From Salinimonas marina (GTDB lineage: Bacteria; Pseudomonadota; Gammaproteobacteria; Enterobacterales; Alteromonadaceae): 64,000 nucleotides of DNA. Below the pieces are notes generated by a model. It did no database searches and was not told the DNA's origin. It was given only the letters and a program-made list of their open reading frames with translations. Below are positions 20,017-27,844 of the stretch, one piece after another (positions within the stretch are counted from its first letter, which is position 1; each line of letters begins with the position of its first letter). The DNA lies in NCBI RefSeq assembly GCF_015644725.1, contig NZ_CP064795.1, positions 18,501 through 82,500 of the forward strand, written 5' to 3'. A program made the translations under genes and the position numbers.

Positions 20017-20466
20017 GTGAACCACAGAAAAGTAATGATAACGCTGATACTGAGCGCGATTTCGGGCCCGGTACTGGCCGAAAAGTGTGAAACGACCATC
20101 AACAGTACTGACAAGATGGTGTTTGATAAATCCAGCATTAGCGTGCCAGCAAGTTGTAAAACTTTTCGGGTCAATTTGCTTCACAGTGGCAAGATGGGTA
20201 AAGATATCATGGGTCATAACTGGGTGCTGACGACCCAGAAAAATGCCTCGGCGGTCGCCGCTGCAGGCATGACCGCGGGTATTGAAAACCACTATCTTCA
20301 GCCTCAGGAAAGCCGGGTTATCGCGGCCACAAAACTGATTGGTGGTGGCTTGCAAAGCTCGGTTAACATTGATGTCGCGGAACTATCAACAGATACCGAG
20401 TACCAGTTTTTTTGCTCGTTCCCGGGGCATATCAGCATGATGATCGGCACCCTCACCATCGACTGA
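20017..20466 (+). CDS. azu: Azurin, periplasmic blue copper protein
   Basis: A 149-residue precursor with a signal peptide ending around GPVLAEK. The copper ligands are all present: His67 (GHNWVLT), Cys133, His138 (CSFPGH) and the axial Met142. Cys24 and Cys47 have the 23-residue spacing of the azurin disulfide. It shuttles electrons in the periplasm. The start is GTG 20017, after the Shine-Dalgarno TAGGAAG. An ATG two bases earlier reads ATGTGA, an immediate stop, so it cannot start the protein. It is a monocistronic gene next to an unrelated hydrolase. The family assignment is firm; the redox partner is unknown. Confidence 0.93.
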   Translation: MNHRKVMITLILSAISGPVLAEKCETTINSTDKMVFDKSSISVPASCKTFRVNLLHSGKMGKDIMGHNWVLTTQKNASAVAAAGMTAGIENHYLQPQESRVIAATKLIGGGLQSSVNIDVAELSTDTEYQFFCSFPGHISMMIGTLTID

Positions 20467-20607
20467 AACCAGGCTGCCCACGCACACGCGTACAAGGGCA
20501 AATCCACGCTCAACATCAAGCCCCTGGCCAAGGCAGGCGGGGTAGTGGTCATACCAATAGGTTTCTGCTAACGTAAAGCTCAGCTGAATTAAACGGAAAA
20601 AAAAGCG

Positions 20608-21366
20608 ATGCAACTGCACACCCTGGAAGGTTATATTCAGAATATTTTTCTGGCCGAACAACCGCAGGGACTATTGCTGCTTGATGGCTGCAGCCGCGCC
20701 GATGTGGATATGGTGTGCGCGTTTATCACCGATACCCTTGGTCGACCCTTATCTGATTTAAAGCTGATCGTGGTTACGCATATGCACCCCGATCATGCCG
20801 GCGGGGCGATACCGTTGAAAAAGCGCACTGGTGCCCGGATCGCTGCCCATCCTAAAGCAGCAAAATGGTATGCCGGGGTGATGGGACGCACGGCGCATAT
20901 CATTGATGTTGCCTTAATGTATTGGGTAGCGCAGCGTCTTGGTAAGGACCGCCGCCTGGCCTGGTATGCACCGATATTAAAGCCCGATATTAATTTATCA
21001 GACCAGCAGACACTGCCTGGTTTTGAAGACTGGCAGGTGATCTACACGCCAGGGCATACTGACCATGATCTATCGCTGTATCATGGTCCCAGTGGCCAGG
21101 TGTATGTGGCGGATTTACTGGTTAAAGTCAAAGGACAGCTGCACCCGCCGTACCCCATCTGTCACCCCAACCAGTATCGCCAATCCTTGCACAAAGTGGC
21201 CACGATGCAGGCCCACACTCTGTTTTGTGCCCATGTAAAACCGTTACAGGCAAGTGACATCGATTTTGAGCATATTATTGCCAATGCGCCGGTGCTGCCA
21301 AAAAATCACTGGCATGCCACCAAAAACCGGGTTATCAAAAAACTGCGTATTCCCCGTAACGCCTGA
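20608..21366 (+). CDS. Metallo-beta-lactamase-fold hydrolase
   Basis: A 252-residue protein with the MBL metal site: THMHPDHAGG (His58, His60, Asp62, His63), His150 in YTPGHTDHD, Asp169 in VYVADLL and His209 in CAHV. It therefore looks catalytically complete with two metals. The substrate is not evident; family members include glyoxalase II-like thioesterases, lactonases and phosphodiesterases. It has no signal peptide and is probably cytoplasmic. It is a single gene followed by a good terminator. Confidence 0.85.
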   Translation: MQLHTLEGYIQNIFLAEQPQGLLLLDGCSRADVDMVCAFITDTLGRPLSDLKLIVVTHMHPDHAGGAIPLKKRTGARIAAHPKAAKWYAGVMGRTAHIIDVALMYWVAQRLGKDRRLAWYAPILKPDINLSDQQTLPGFEDWQVIYTPGHTDHDLSLYHGPSGQVYVADLLVKVKGQLHPPYPICHPNQYRQSLHKVATMQAHTLFCAHVKPLQASDIDFEHIIANAPVLPKNHWHATKNRVIKKLRIPRNA

Positions 21367-21421
21367 TTGAAAAATCAGCCGACTGGGCCGGGTTATCTAC
21401 GCAGGACACTTTGTTTTAAAA

Positions 21422-21467
21422 AGGATTACTGGTAAGCCCCCCAACATCTGCCACTAATCCTCTTTTT
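21422..21467 (+). terminator. Rho-independent terminator after the MBL-fold gene
   Basis: AGGATTACTGG (21422-21432) pairs with CCACTAATCCT (21451-21461) with one mismatch over an 18-base loop, followed by CTTTTT. It insulates the peptide locus from upstream transcription. Confidence 0.75.
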
Positions 21468-21736
21468 AGACCGCAAATCACATTATCGACCTTCCCGGCA
21501 CCTACTACATTAGGATGATTTCGGTGTCAGACAAGCACACTCTCAATACCGCAAATGGAATTTTGCATCTCTGTCTTAAAATTTTGTACACGCTCCTCCA
21601 GGTTTGGGGGTTGAGTACATAATTGCTTTTAAGTAATTGTTAAAAATGGATTTGTATCGAGGTGTGTCACGGCATGGCCCGACACCACAATGACTATAAA
21701 CACATTCAACAATGTCATTACACAAGGACAGAAAAA
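21468..21736 (+). promoter_or_regulatory. Upstream region of the peptide gene, candidate regulated promoter
   Basis: TATAAA (21695-21700) is a good -10. The expected -35 position (21672-21677) has no match but sits inside an inverted repeat, GTGTC (21664-21668) and GACAC (21681-21685). That is the layout of an activator-dependent promoter. Further up, TAATTG occurs twice, 14 bases apart (21620 and 21634). A small frame (ATG 21515 or GTG 21524 to TAA 21622) could encode about 33-35 residues, but support is weak. The linked LytTR regulator makes this the obvious place for its binding site; no LytTR consensus could be confirmed by eye. Confidence 0.35.
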
Positions 21737-21850
21737 ATGAAAATTACAAATAGCGCGTCATTACAGTCTCCCTTTGGTATAGCCGGAATTTCACAGCTGC
21801 AAGTGGTCGGCGGACCAATCTGCGTCGGTATGCTTATCGCGCTGGCATAA
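21737..21850 (+). CDS. 37-residue putative precursor or signalling peptide
   Basis: Starts at ATG 21737 with a strong Shine-Dalgarno (AAGGA, 21724-21728) at ideal spacing. The product is 37 residues: a polar N-terminal part with Ser, Asn and Gln, then ISQLQVVGG, then the hydrophobic end PICVGMLIALA. A Gly-Gly pair (25-26) with hydrophobic residues at -4, -6, -9 and -12 resembles a double-glycine leader. Cleavage there would release an 11-residue peptide with one Cys. An upstream in-frame GTG at 21662 has no ribosome site. It is followed after 13 bases by two unfamiliar enzyme-like genes and then by an ABC transporter and a LytTR two-component system, as in RiPP or pheromone loci. Processing is inferred, not shown. 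Confidence 0.65.
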   Translation: MKITNSASLQSPFGIAGISQLQVVGGPICVGMLIALA

Positions 21851-21863
21851 GCCTTTGAGTGAC

Positions 21864-22892
21864 ATGCCGCTGACCAATATGTCGGTTCAGCGGTGTGCCG
21901 TGCTAACGTCTTTGGGGCTGAACATGAGAAAAAATCAGAGCATTGAAGTCTTTATTCAAAATCCTGAGTTGCGCGAACGTACCGCCAGCGATATGGATGA
22001 AGATCGTGCAGCTAACAGCAAATTGCCGTTGGTTACCCAGTTAGCCCACTTGTTTGAAGGCAGTGAGATGCCTACGGCCGCCAGCCTCAAATTCATCATC
22101 GCTGAATATTCTGATCATCTGATTGAACATGTAGTGTCCACCACTATCAACCAGATGGGTCAAAATCCATTTTATGTATACCCTATGGCAGGCCATTCGA
22201 CCTACTTTGCGCAGCGGTTAAGTGTGGTCAATACCGCCGACTTTGACCTGAATCTCGACTTTATTGACCCGGTACTGCTGAAAAAATACAAAACGGAAAG
22301 TAAACAGAACCTACAGCAGCGTGGCGTGTCGTTTTTCGGGCGCGAAACCCTGAGCTATTTTGTGCATGCCGGCAATATGACGATTTCTCACTGGTCACAC
22401 CCTACCTGTACCACTCAGCTGGCTGGTATGCGCTGTACCCCGGCAGGAACACAGCAGGTGGCCGACAGACACTTTGTGCACTGTCACAATAATCAAACCT
22501 ACATGTATGAAAGTTGCGAGCAAAGCGCGGTGGTAGTTTCGCTGGAAATCAAACGCGGTAAATTACCGGTCAGTCTGATATTCAGTGCCGCCGATCATAC
22601 CTTGCGCTTTCAGAACCCGTCGGACGAAACTGATTCAAGGTTACAGTTGTGCATGGCCATTCTAGCCAAGCTTGACTACGTGGACGCCATTCCTACATTG
22701 AAAACCTTTTTGAAGCATTCGCATCATTTTATCCGCTGGTACGCGATGCAACAGATTCTTGCGCTAGATGCCCTGGAAGTGCTACAGGAGTTGGCGGATA
22801 TGGCGGTAACCGACCCGCATCCGGAAGTGAAGCTGGCGGCAAAGCAAACCCTGCTGATGATTCAGCAACAGGAGTTTGAGCATGCCTGTTAA
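21864..22892 (+). CDS. Unknown protein, possible degenerate cupin domain plus C-terminal HEAT-like repeats
   Basis: About 342 residues from ATG 21864. A TTG at 21855 and ATGs at 21879 and 21924 are alternatives; none has a strong ribosome site, so translation may be coupled to the peptide gene 13 bases upstream. The N-terminal and middle parts hold a beta-rich stretch with FYVYPMAGHSTYF and YFVHAGNMTISHWSHP. The last 80 residues form helical repeats (LKTFLKHSHHFIRWYAMQQI, then DPHPEVKLAAKQTLL) typical of HEAT proteins. It is laid out like the next gene's product but lacks the clustered His motif. It may be the scaffold or peptide-recognition half of a pair. No family is recognised with confidence. 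Confidence 0.7.
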   Translation: MPLTNMSVQRCAVLTSLGLNMRKNQSIEVFIQNPELRERTASDMDEDRAANSKLPLVTQLAHLFEGSEMPTAASLKFIIAEYSDHLIEHVVSTTINQMGQNPFYVYPMAGHSTYFAQRLSVVNTADFDLNLDFIDPVLLKKYKTESKQNLQQRGVSFFGRETLSYFVHAGNMTISHWSHPTCTTQLAGMRCTPAGTQQVADRHFVHCHNNQTYMYESCEQSAVVVSLEIKRGKLPVSLIFSAADHTLRFQNPSDETDSRLQLCMAILAKLDYVDAIPTLKTFLKHSHHFIRWYAMQQILALDALEVLQELADMAVTDPHPEVKLAAKQTLLMIQQQEFEHAC

Positions 22893-23799
22893 GTTTGATT
22901 GCCAGGCTATTGATGACGCCATATCGTTGGATGACTGTTACGAGCAGCTTATCGAAAGTCGTTTTGACCCTACTGATATTGAAAGCTTTGCCAGCGTCGC
23001 GCCCTTGCTGAAAAAGCTGAACAATAACCGTACTTTTCTGGCAGAAAGACTGATTCAGGAATTAGCCGGTGCTGGTGAACAGCAGACAAACAACCGTTAT
23101 ACCCCCCAGGTGCTGATGCTTAAAGCACCCAGCAAACACACCAACTTTTTTATGCGCGCCAATATCTGGCTGCCAAAAGAAGATCCTATGTTGCAGTTAG
23201 CCGGGGAAAAGTCGTTCTATTACCATGTACCCCATGATCATAATTTTCATTTTCTAACCTCCGGCTATATGGGGCCTGGCTATCATAGTGACTACTATGA
23301 ATATGATTATTTTGATGTTGAAGGGTATGCGGGGGAGCCGGTAGATTTAACCTTTATTGAACGAAAAACATTGAGCCCCGGCGAAGTAATGTTATATCGG
23401 GCGCATCTGGATGTGCATAATCAGTTGCCAGCGGACGAGCTGTCTGTATCGCTGAATATCATGCCCTCAATGATGTTTGCGCATTTGCGGCCCCAATATA
23501 TTTTTAATTCTGAGTGTACCCATATAGAGCGGGCCATCACTACGTCTAACTCTTCTACCGAACCGGCTTTACATATTATCGCCCGGTGTGGGGGCGAATC
23601 AGGTCGGGATTTTTTAGATCATCTGGCCAGAAACAGCGTTATTGAAGAAGATCGGTTTCGTGCCATCAAGGCCATCGTAGCGGTGCTGCCCGATGAGGAC
23701 AGCCGCTACGCGGCATTACGTAAGTATGGCTTAAATGCAAACTCTACCCTGGTGAAAAAGATGTCACAGCACTATGCCCAACAATTGTCATTGCTATAG
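22882..23799 (+). CDS. Unknown cupin-like, His-rich protein, candidate peptide-modifying enzyme
   Basis: A 305-residue protein from ATG 22882, seven bases after an AGGAG and overlapping the upstream stop by 11 bases. The core holds a dense His cluster, HVPHDHNFHF (115-124), then GYHSDYYEYD (133-142), and a second motif LYRAHLDVHNQLP (171-183). Two His/Glu-containing strands about 55 residues apart resemble cupin motifs 1 and 2, so metal-dependent oxygenase or hydroxylase chemistry is plausible. The C-terminus (about 225-300) is helical and HEAT-like. Coupling to the 37-residue peptide gene suggests the peptide is its substrate. A terminator follows. The family is unknown to me, and the chemistry is inference. 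Confidence 0.7.
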   Translation: MPVKFDCQAIDDAISLDDCYEQLIESRFDPTDIESFASVAPLLKKLNNNRTFLAERLIQELAGAGEQQTNNRYTPQVLMLKAPSKHTNFFMRANIWLPKEDPMLQLAGEKSFYYHVPHDHNFHFLTSGYMGPGYHSDYYEYDYFDVEGYAGEPVDLTFIERKTLSPGEVMLYRAHLDVHNQLPADELSVSLNIMPSMMFAHLRPQYIFNSECTHIERAITTSNSSTEPALHIIARCGGESGRDFLDHLARNSVIEEDRFRAIKAIVAVLPDEDSRYAALRKYGLNANSTLVKKMSQHYAQQLSLL

Positions 23800-23896
23800 C
23801 CGCGGCGCACTTAATCCGGTGAAGATATAAGCACAGCACCAGCTACCGCCAGCCATTGGTAGGAAAAAAGTTATTCTCCCTTTTGCTCCACGCAGG

Positions 23897-23930
23897 GCCC
23901 TCAACAAGGATATGTTGCAGGGCTTTTTTT
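23897..23930 (+). terminator. Rho-independent terminator ending the peptide-modification transcript
   Basis: GCCCTCAACA (23897-23906) pairs with TGTTGCAGGGC (23913-23923) with one bulge, followed by a run of seven T. It separates the peptide/enzyme genes from the transporter/two-component operon. Confidence 0.8.
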
Positions 23931-24048
23931 CTTTTTAGGGTCACACATAAAAGGCCAAAAATCCTGCAATTCGGCCGTTTGTCATTTACCCCCGGGGCCA
24001 GGCGGTTGTTAGCGTTAAGCTAGCGTGGTCATCAGAAGGATTTTTAAT

Positions 24049-24758
24049 GTGAAAACATCGCCCGCATATTCTCCCGCTAATGCCTTTATCGATACCTTTG
24101 TTGCCCCCACCGATTTTTTTTCGCGCTCCACGGTGAGTTTTTATTGGGCAAAATGGTGTGCACTACTGATAGTGAGTGCCATCTTATTCAGCACCTATTA
24201 TTTTTTTCAAACCGTACCGGTTGACCTGCCGCCCAGCTCGCAGCTGAGGGGGTAGGTCAGCTGTTTATCACACATTATCCCCAGTTATTTGCGACCACGG
24301 CCATAGCAGGCCTGGGCCCCGGGTTATACATCGGTTTGTGTAAAGTGGCGAACATCATGTTGTTGGTCGCGGCGCTGGGTGGGGCATACTGGCTACTGGA
24401 GCGGGCATCGCCAGGACCCATTCGCTTCAATCTATTGCAATGGTGTAAAATTGTGATGGTTTGTCAGCTACCCTGGCTGGCCAATTATTGTGGTTTGTTC
24501 CTGTTAACCTTCAGTGCCGCGGACGCCGCATTGCCTTTTAGTATGCTCGATTATGCCTCACTGAATCATTTGTTTTTTCACGTGCAGCCTGATAGCAGCT
24601 GGTATCCGTTTTTTCATGGGGTCAATCTGTTTCATTTTTGGAGTATCGGACTTACTATCACCGCGGTGCATCGGTGTTTAAAGATGAGCCGGTTCAAGAG
24701 TATTATCTTCACCTTGCTGCCCTATACCCTGCTAATCGGGCTATGGTTACAAGCATGA
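24049..24758 (+). CDS. Yip1-like multi-pass membrane protein (frameshifted in this assembly)
   Basis: Two frames join into about 236 residues. The first runs from GTG 24049, after AGAAGGA; the ATG two bases earlier reads ATGTGA and cannot be used. It stops at 24255 right after a GGGGG run (24248-24252). Adding one G continues into the frame that ends at 24758 via QLFITHYPQLF. The N-terminal FIDTFVAPTDFF plus about five hydrophobic segments fits Yip1/DUF1282-type proteins. The gene overlaps the ABC ATPase start as ATGA. Its place at the head of a transporter/two-component operon suggests a role in immunity, transport or membrane sensing for the peptide system. Function is unproven. Confidence 0.65.
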
Positions 24759-25492
24759 CCCTTGGACGCCGTAGCCCGCTACTCACCCTACACAATATTC
24801 ACCAGCAGCATGCAATTGGAAATGAAATGGTGGAAACCCTGGCCGACGTGTGTCTGGGGATTTGCCGCGGTGAGTTTTTAGCGCTGACAGGCTCGGCGGG
24901 AGCGGGCAAAACCTCCTTGTTAAATATACTAGGCGGTTTACGCTCCCCCAGCGCCGGTCATTACTGGTTGATGGGGGAGCGCCTTCATCAACAGTCGGAA
25001 GCTGAACTAACCAAAACCCGGCGGGCACATATGGGGTGGGTATTTAAGCAGCCCCATCTTATCGCTCGCTATACGGTATTAAAAAATGTGATGCAGCCGG
25101 CCTCGTTCTGGCTTTGGCGGGGCCGCAAGGCAAAAGCGCGTGCACGGTACTGGCTAAATCAGACGGGCTTGGCGCATACCGCTATGTTATTGCCAGCGCA
25201 ACTTTCCCTAGTGCAGCAAAAACAACTGGCTATTGCCAGAGCGATGGCCCGTGAACCGACCCTGTTATTGGCCGATGAGCCTGCCTGGGGTTTGTCATCT
25301 AAGGATACGCATTTGATTATGCAACTGCTGGAAAAAATCAATCAGCAGGGGCAGACCATAGTGGTGGCCACCCGCAGCCAGGCAATAGCGATGCAGTGTC
25401 GTCGCCAGGTGAAGTTGCTTAATAAAACAGTTAGTAAAGAATGGGTCCACCGACCCGTGGAGCATGCTTCAGACCTGCGGGCCTACGCATGA
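24755..25492 (+). CDS. ABC transporter ATP-binding protein, MacB/LolD-like with degenerate motifs
   Basis: A 245-residue protein from ATG 24755, in an ATGA overlap with the gene before. Walker A is intact (GSAGAGKTS, 46-54), the Q-loop Gln99 is present, and Walker B is LLLADEP (170-176) with Glu175. The signature motif reads LSLVQ (150-154) instead of LSGGQ, and the H-loop His is Arg207 (VVATRSQ). Both changes would be expected to weaken ATP hydrolysis, so the transporter may act slowly, as a sensor, or with altered coupling. It pairs with the FtsX-type permease that begins in an ATGA overlap. Export of, or resistance to, the upstream peptide is the likely role. Confidence 0.85.
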   Translation: MTLGRRSPLLTLHNIHQQHAIGNEMVETLADVCLGICRGEFLALTGSAGAGKTSLLNILGGLRSPSAGHYWLMGERLHQQSEAELTKTRRAHMGWVFKQPHLIARYTVLKNVMQPASFWLWRGRKAKARARYWLNQTGLAHTAMLLPAQLSLVQQKQLAIARAMAREPTLLLADEPAWGLSSKDTHLIMQLLEKINQQGQTIVVATRSQAIAMQCRRQVKLLNKTVSKEWVHRPVEHASDLRAYA

Positions 25493-26712
25493 GCGGGTTG
25501 CTTGCCGCCGCCCTGCACGGCAGCGAATGTGCGCTTCAGGCAATCTGCAAAAATGGTCTGCGTACTATGCTGGTGACCCTCGGGGTGGTTATTGGCGTGG
25601 CATTTGTGGTGGCGGTCACCACCGTGATGCAACACACCCAGCAACAAACTTTTGCCCGGCCGCAGGCGGGACATCCCCATCTTATCAGCATCCGTGTTTG
25701 GCCCGCCGCTACGCCTGCCCCAACGCCAGGAGAGCCGCTAAGCCACGAAGACTTTCTAATTTTGAAACAAGCGGTACCGGGGTTGATGGGCGCATACTAT
25801 AAAGTAACGCCGTTAGGCGAGAAGACATCAATAAGGGGAGGGGGTTCAGCCACTATCACTCAGGTTATCGGGACGCAGCCCAGGTATCAGTATTTACTTG
25901 GTCTGGGGGTTCAACAGGGGCGATTTATTACACATCGGGACAATCAGCAGAAGATACTCAATGCATTTGCCGGCCCTGGGCTGGTTAAACAACTTAATAT
26001 TGACGAAAATCCGGTGGGCCAAACCCTGACCATTGCCAATAAAGAATTTAATCTGGTGGGTGTGGGCCTGCCCGGGCTGGCCTTGCCCGATATTAAGGAT
26101 AATAATTATCTCATTCTTCCTCACAGTGTGGCCGTGGACCCAACCTTTGCGTCGGCGCAAAGCTACACAGACATATTGTTTACCATCACAAAAAACAGTA
26201 ATCTGGATGCAGTTTATGCTGACATACAGCGCTTTTTTAGCCTGCGTATGCCCAACCCGCCGATCATTGCTTTGCAACCCTCACCACGGCAACTGACTGA
26301 GCGGGCAAAGTTACAGGACTTGTCCTTGTTTATCGCCATCGGTGTGGCTGGCATCAGTCTGACCATCGGCGGCCTGGGTATTATGAATTGTATGCTGGCC
26401 GCTGTGACTCAACGCTCCACAGAAATCAGTATGGCCCGGGCCATGGGCGCCAGCCGCAGTATCGTGGTAACTCAGTTTGTAACTGAAGCTGGGGTGCTGG
26501 CGTTGTTTGGTGGCGCCGTGGGTCTTGCTGTGGGGTATATATTAAGTGTTCTGGTAATGTTGTGGTTACCAATGGAAGGGCTGTTTGTTATGCCAATATG
26601 GACCATCGTTATTGCAATTATTCTGAGTTTGACTCTAGGTATTGTGTTTGGCCTGCTGCCTGCCATTAAAGCGGCAGAACTGGACCCTGTCGATACCTTA
26701 CACTATGAATAG
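25489..26712 (+). CDS. ABC transporter permease, MacB-like core plus FtsX domain
   Basis: A 407-residue protein from ATG 25489. It has one N-terminal membrane segment (TMLVTLGVVIGVAFVVAV), a periplasmic MacB-type core (about 60-270), then three C-terminal membrane helices. These include the FtsX signature region TIGGLGIMNCMLAAVTQRST and RAMGASRS. The end, FGLLPAIKAAELDPVDTLHYE, is typical of MacB permeases. With the ATPase it would form a type VII mechanotransmission ABC system. Such systems move or expel peptides and lipoproteins at the inner membrane, usually with an adaptor and TolC. No adaptor gene is present here. It overlaps the histidine kinase start by eight bases. Confidence 0.88.
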   Translation: MSGLLAAALHGSECALQAICKNGLRTMLVTLGVVIGVAFVVAVTTVMQHTQQQTFARPQAGHPHLISIRVWPAATPAPTPGEPLSHEDFLILKQAVPGLMGAYYKVTPLGEKTSIRGGGSATITQVIGTQPRYQYLLGLGVQQGRFITHRDNQQKILNAFAGPGLVKQLNIDENPVGQTLTIANKEFNLVGVGLPGLALPDIKDNNYLILPHSVAVDPTFASAQSYTDILFTITKNSNLDAVYADIQRFFSLRMPNPPIIALQPSPRQLTERAKLQDLSLFIAIGVAGISLTIGGLGIMNCMLAAVTQRSTEISMARAMGASRSIVVTQFVTEAGVLALFGGAVGLAVGYILSVLVMLWLPMEGLFVMPIWTIVIAIILSLTLGIVFGLLPAIKAAELDPVDTLHYE

Positions 26713-27844
26713 CACGGTGCTGCCGGCGGGGTTTTTGACCCGCTATTGTGCGCAAATCGGCAACACCAGTAAGCTGTACCGGGCGCTCATGCTACTGATA
26801 TTTGGCCTGCATTTCATTTTAACCTGGGCAGCCATGCAGTCGTTATTGCCAGGCGTAGGGCAATACGCCAATGCGCTGGTGACCCGGGCGTTGCTGGAGG
26901 CGGTGTTGTTCACGGGTATTTGTCATTTTCTGGTTCGACCCTACCTGCGGCTTAATCTGGTTGGAATCACTCTGGCGCCCACCCCGATAGCCCTTGGCCT
27001 GCTGTATCTTATGTTGTTATCAGTAATCTATTTTTGTGCCTCTTTTGCCATGGGCAAGCTGCAGTTTCTCAATGCAACCGATTTGAGCCAGCTTCAGGTG
27101 CTGGCGCAGCAAGGCCAGCCTGGGGCAGAAGTCAGTCTGCTGGCAATGATCGTCATGGGCAGCGCCGAGTCGTTTGTTACATTGAGTCTGTGGGCTTTTG
27201 TGTATCTGGGCTGGCACTTTCAAAAAAACAAACGAAGCCTTCAGCGCCAGGTGAATCAAAGTCAGATACAGCAGCTGACAAACCAGTTGAGTCCCCACTT
27301 TTTGTTCAACAGTTTAAACAGTATCCGGGCGCTTATATTTGCCGATCAGGAACGGGCAGCGGAAGTTCTTACGCTGCTGTCAGATTTGCTGCGAACACAG
27401 ATGCAGGCGCAAATGAAAACCCGCTCTACGCTGCAACAGGAGTGGCAACTTACCAAAAAATACCTTGAAATTGAGAAGGTCCGATTTGATGAACGCCTGA
27501 TGCTGGATATTCAGCTGGATGACCAAACCCTGCACCAGGAAATACCCACACTCACCTTGTTAACTCTGGCTGAAAATGCCATAAAACACGGGATCTCCCA
27601 AAGTAGTCAACCCGGTTTTATTCGTATGCACAGCTATATAACCAAAGAACATACCTGGTGTCTGGAGGTGGTAAACTCGCACTTTTCACAGGCCCGTGCC
27701 CCGGGGACGCGGGTGGGGCAACACAATGTGAAAAAGCGTCTTGAACTGCTTTATGGCAATCGTAGCCAATTTATTACCCGTGAAGAAAACCAACAATATC
27801 AGGTTTGGATGGAACTACCCTATGTTAAAAGTCTTAATCGTTGA
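26705..27844 (+). CDS. LytS/AgrC-like sensor histidine kinase (His_kinase family)
   Basis: A 379-residue membrane protein from ATG 26705. About four hydrophobic segments fill residues 20-175, with no large periplasmic domain, so the signal is probably sensed within or near the membrane. The H-box is LSPHFLFNSLNSIRAL (His198) and the N-box is TLAENAIKHGIS. The G-box is GQHNVKKRLELLYG. This is the compact LytS/YehU-type kinase class that pairs with LytTR regulators. Its start overlaps the permease stop and its end overlaps the regulator start, so stoichiometry is coupled. The natural input is unknown; the operon suggests a peptide. Confidence 0.88.
   Translation: MNSTVLPAGFLTRYCAQIGNTSKLYRALMLLIFGLHFILTWAAMQSLLPGVGQYANALVTRALLEAVLFTGICHFLVRPYLRLNLVGITLAPTPIALGLLYLMLLSVIYFCASFAMGKLQFLNATDLSQLQVLAQQGQPGAEVSLLAMIVMGSAESFVTLSLWAFVYLGWHFQKNKRSLQRQVNQSQIQQLTNQLSPHFLFNSLNSIRALIFADQERAAEVLTLLSDLLRTQMQAQMKTRSTLQQEWQLTKKYLEIEKVRFDERLMLDIQLDDQTLHQEIPTLTLLTLAENAIKHGISQSSQPGFIRMHSYITKEHTWCLEVVNSHFSQARAPGTRVGQHNVKKRLELLYGNRSQFITREENQQYQVWMELPYVKSLNR

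Noticed and set aside
21662..21736. Longer N-terminal start for the 37-residue peptide
   Set aside because: No ribosome site before GTG 21662, whereas ATG 21737 has a strong one; the -10 candidate also lies inside this part.
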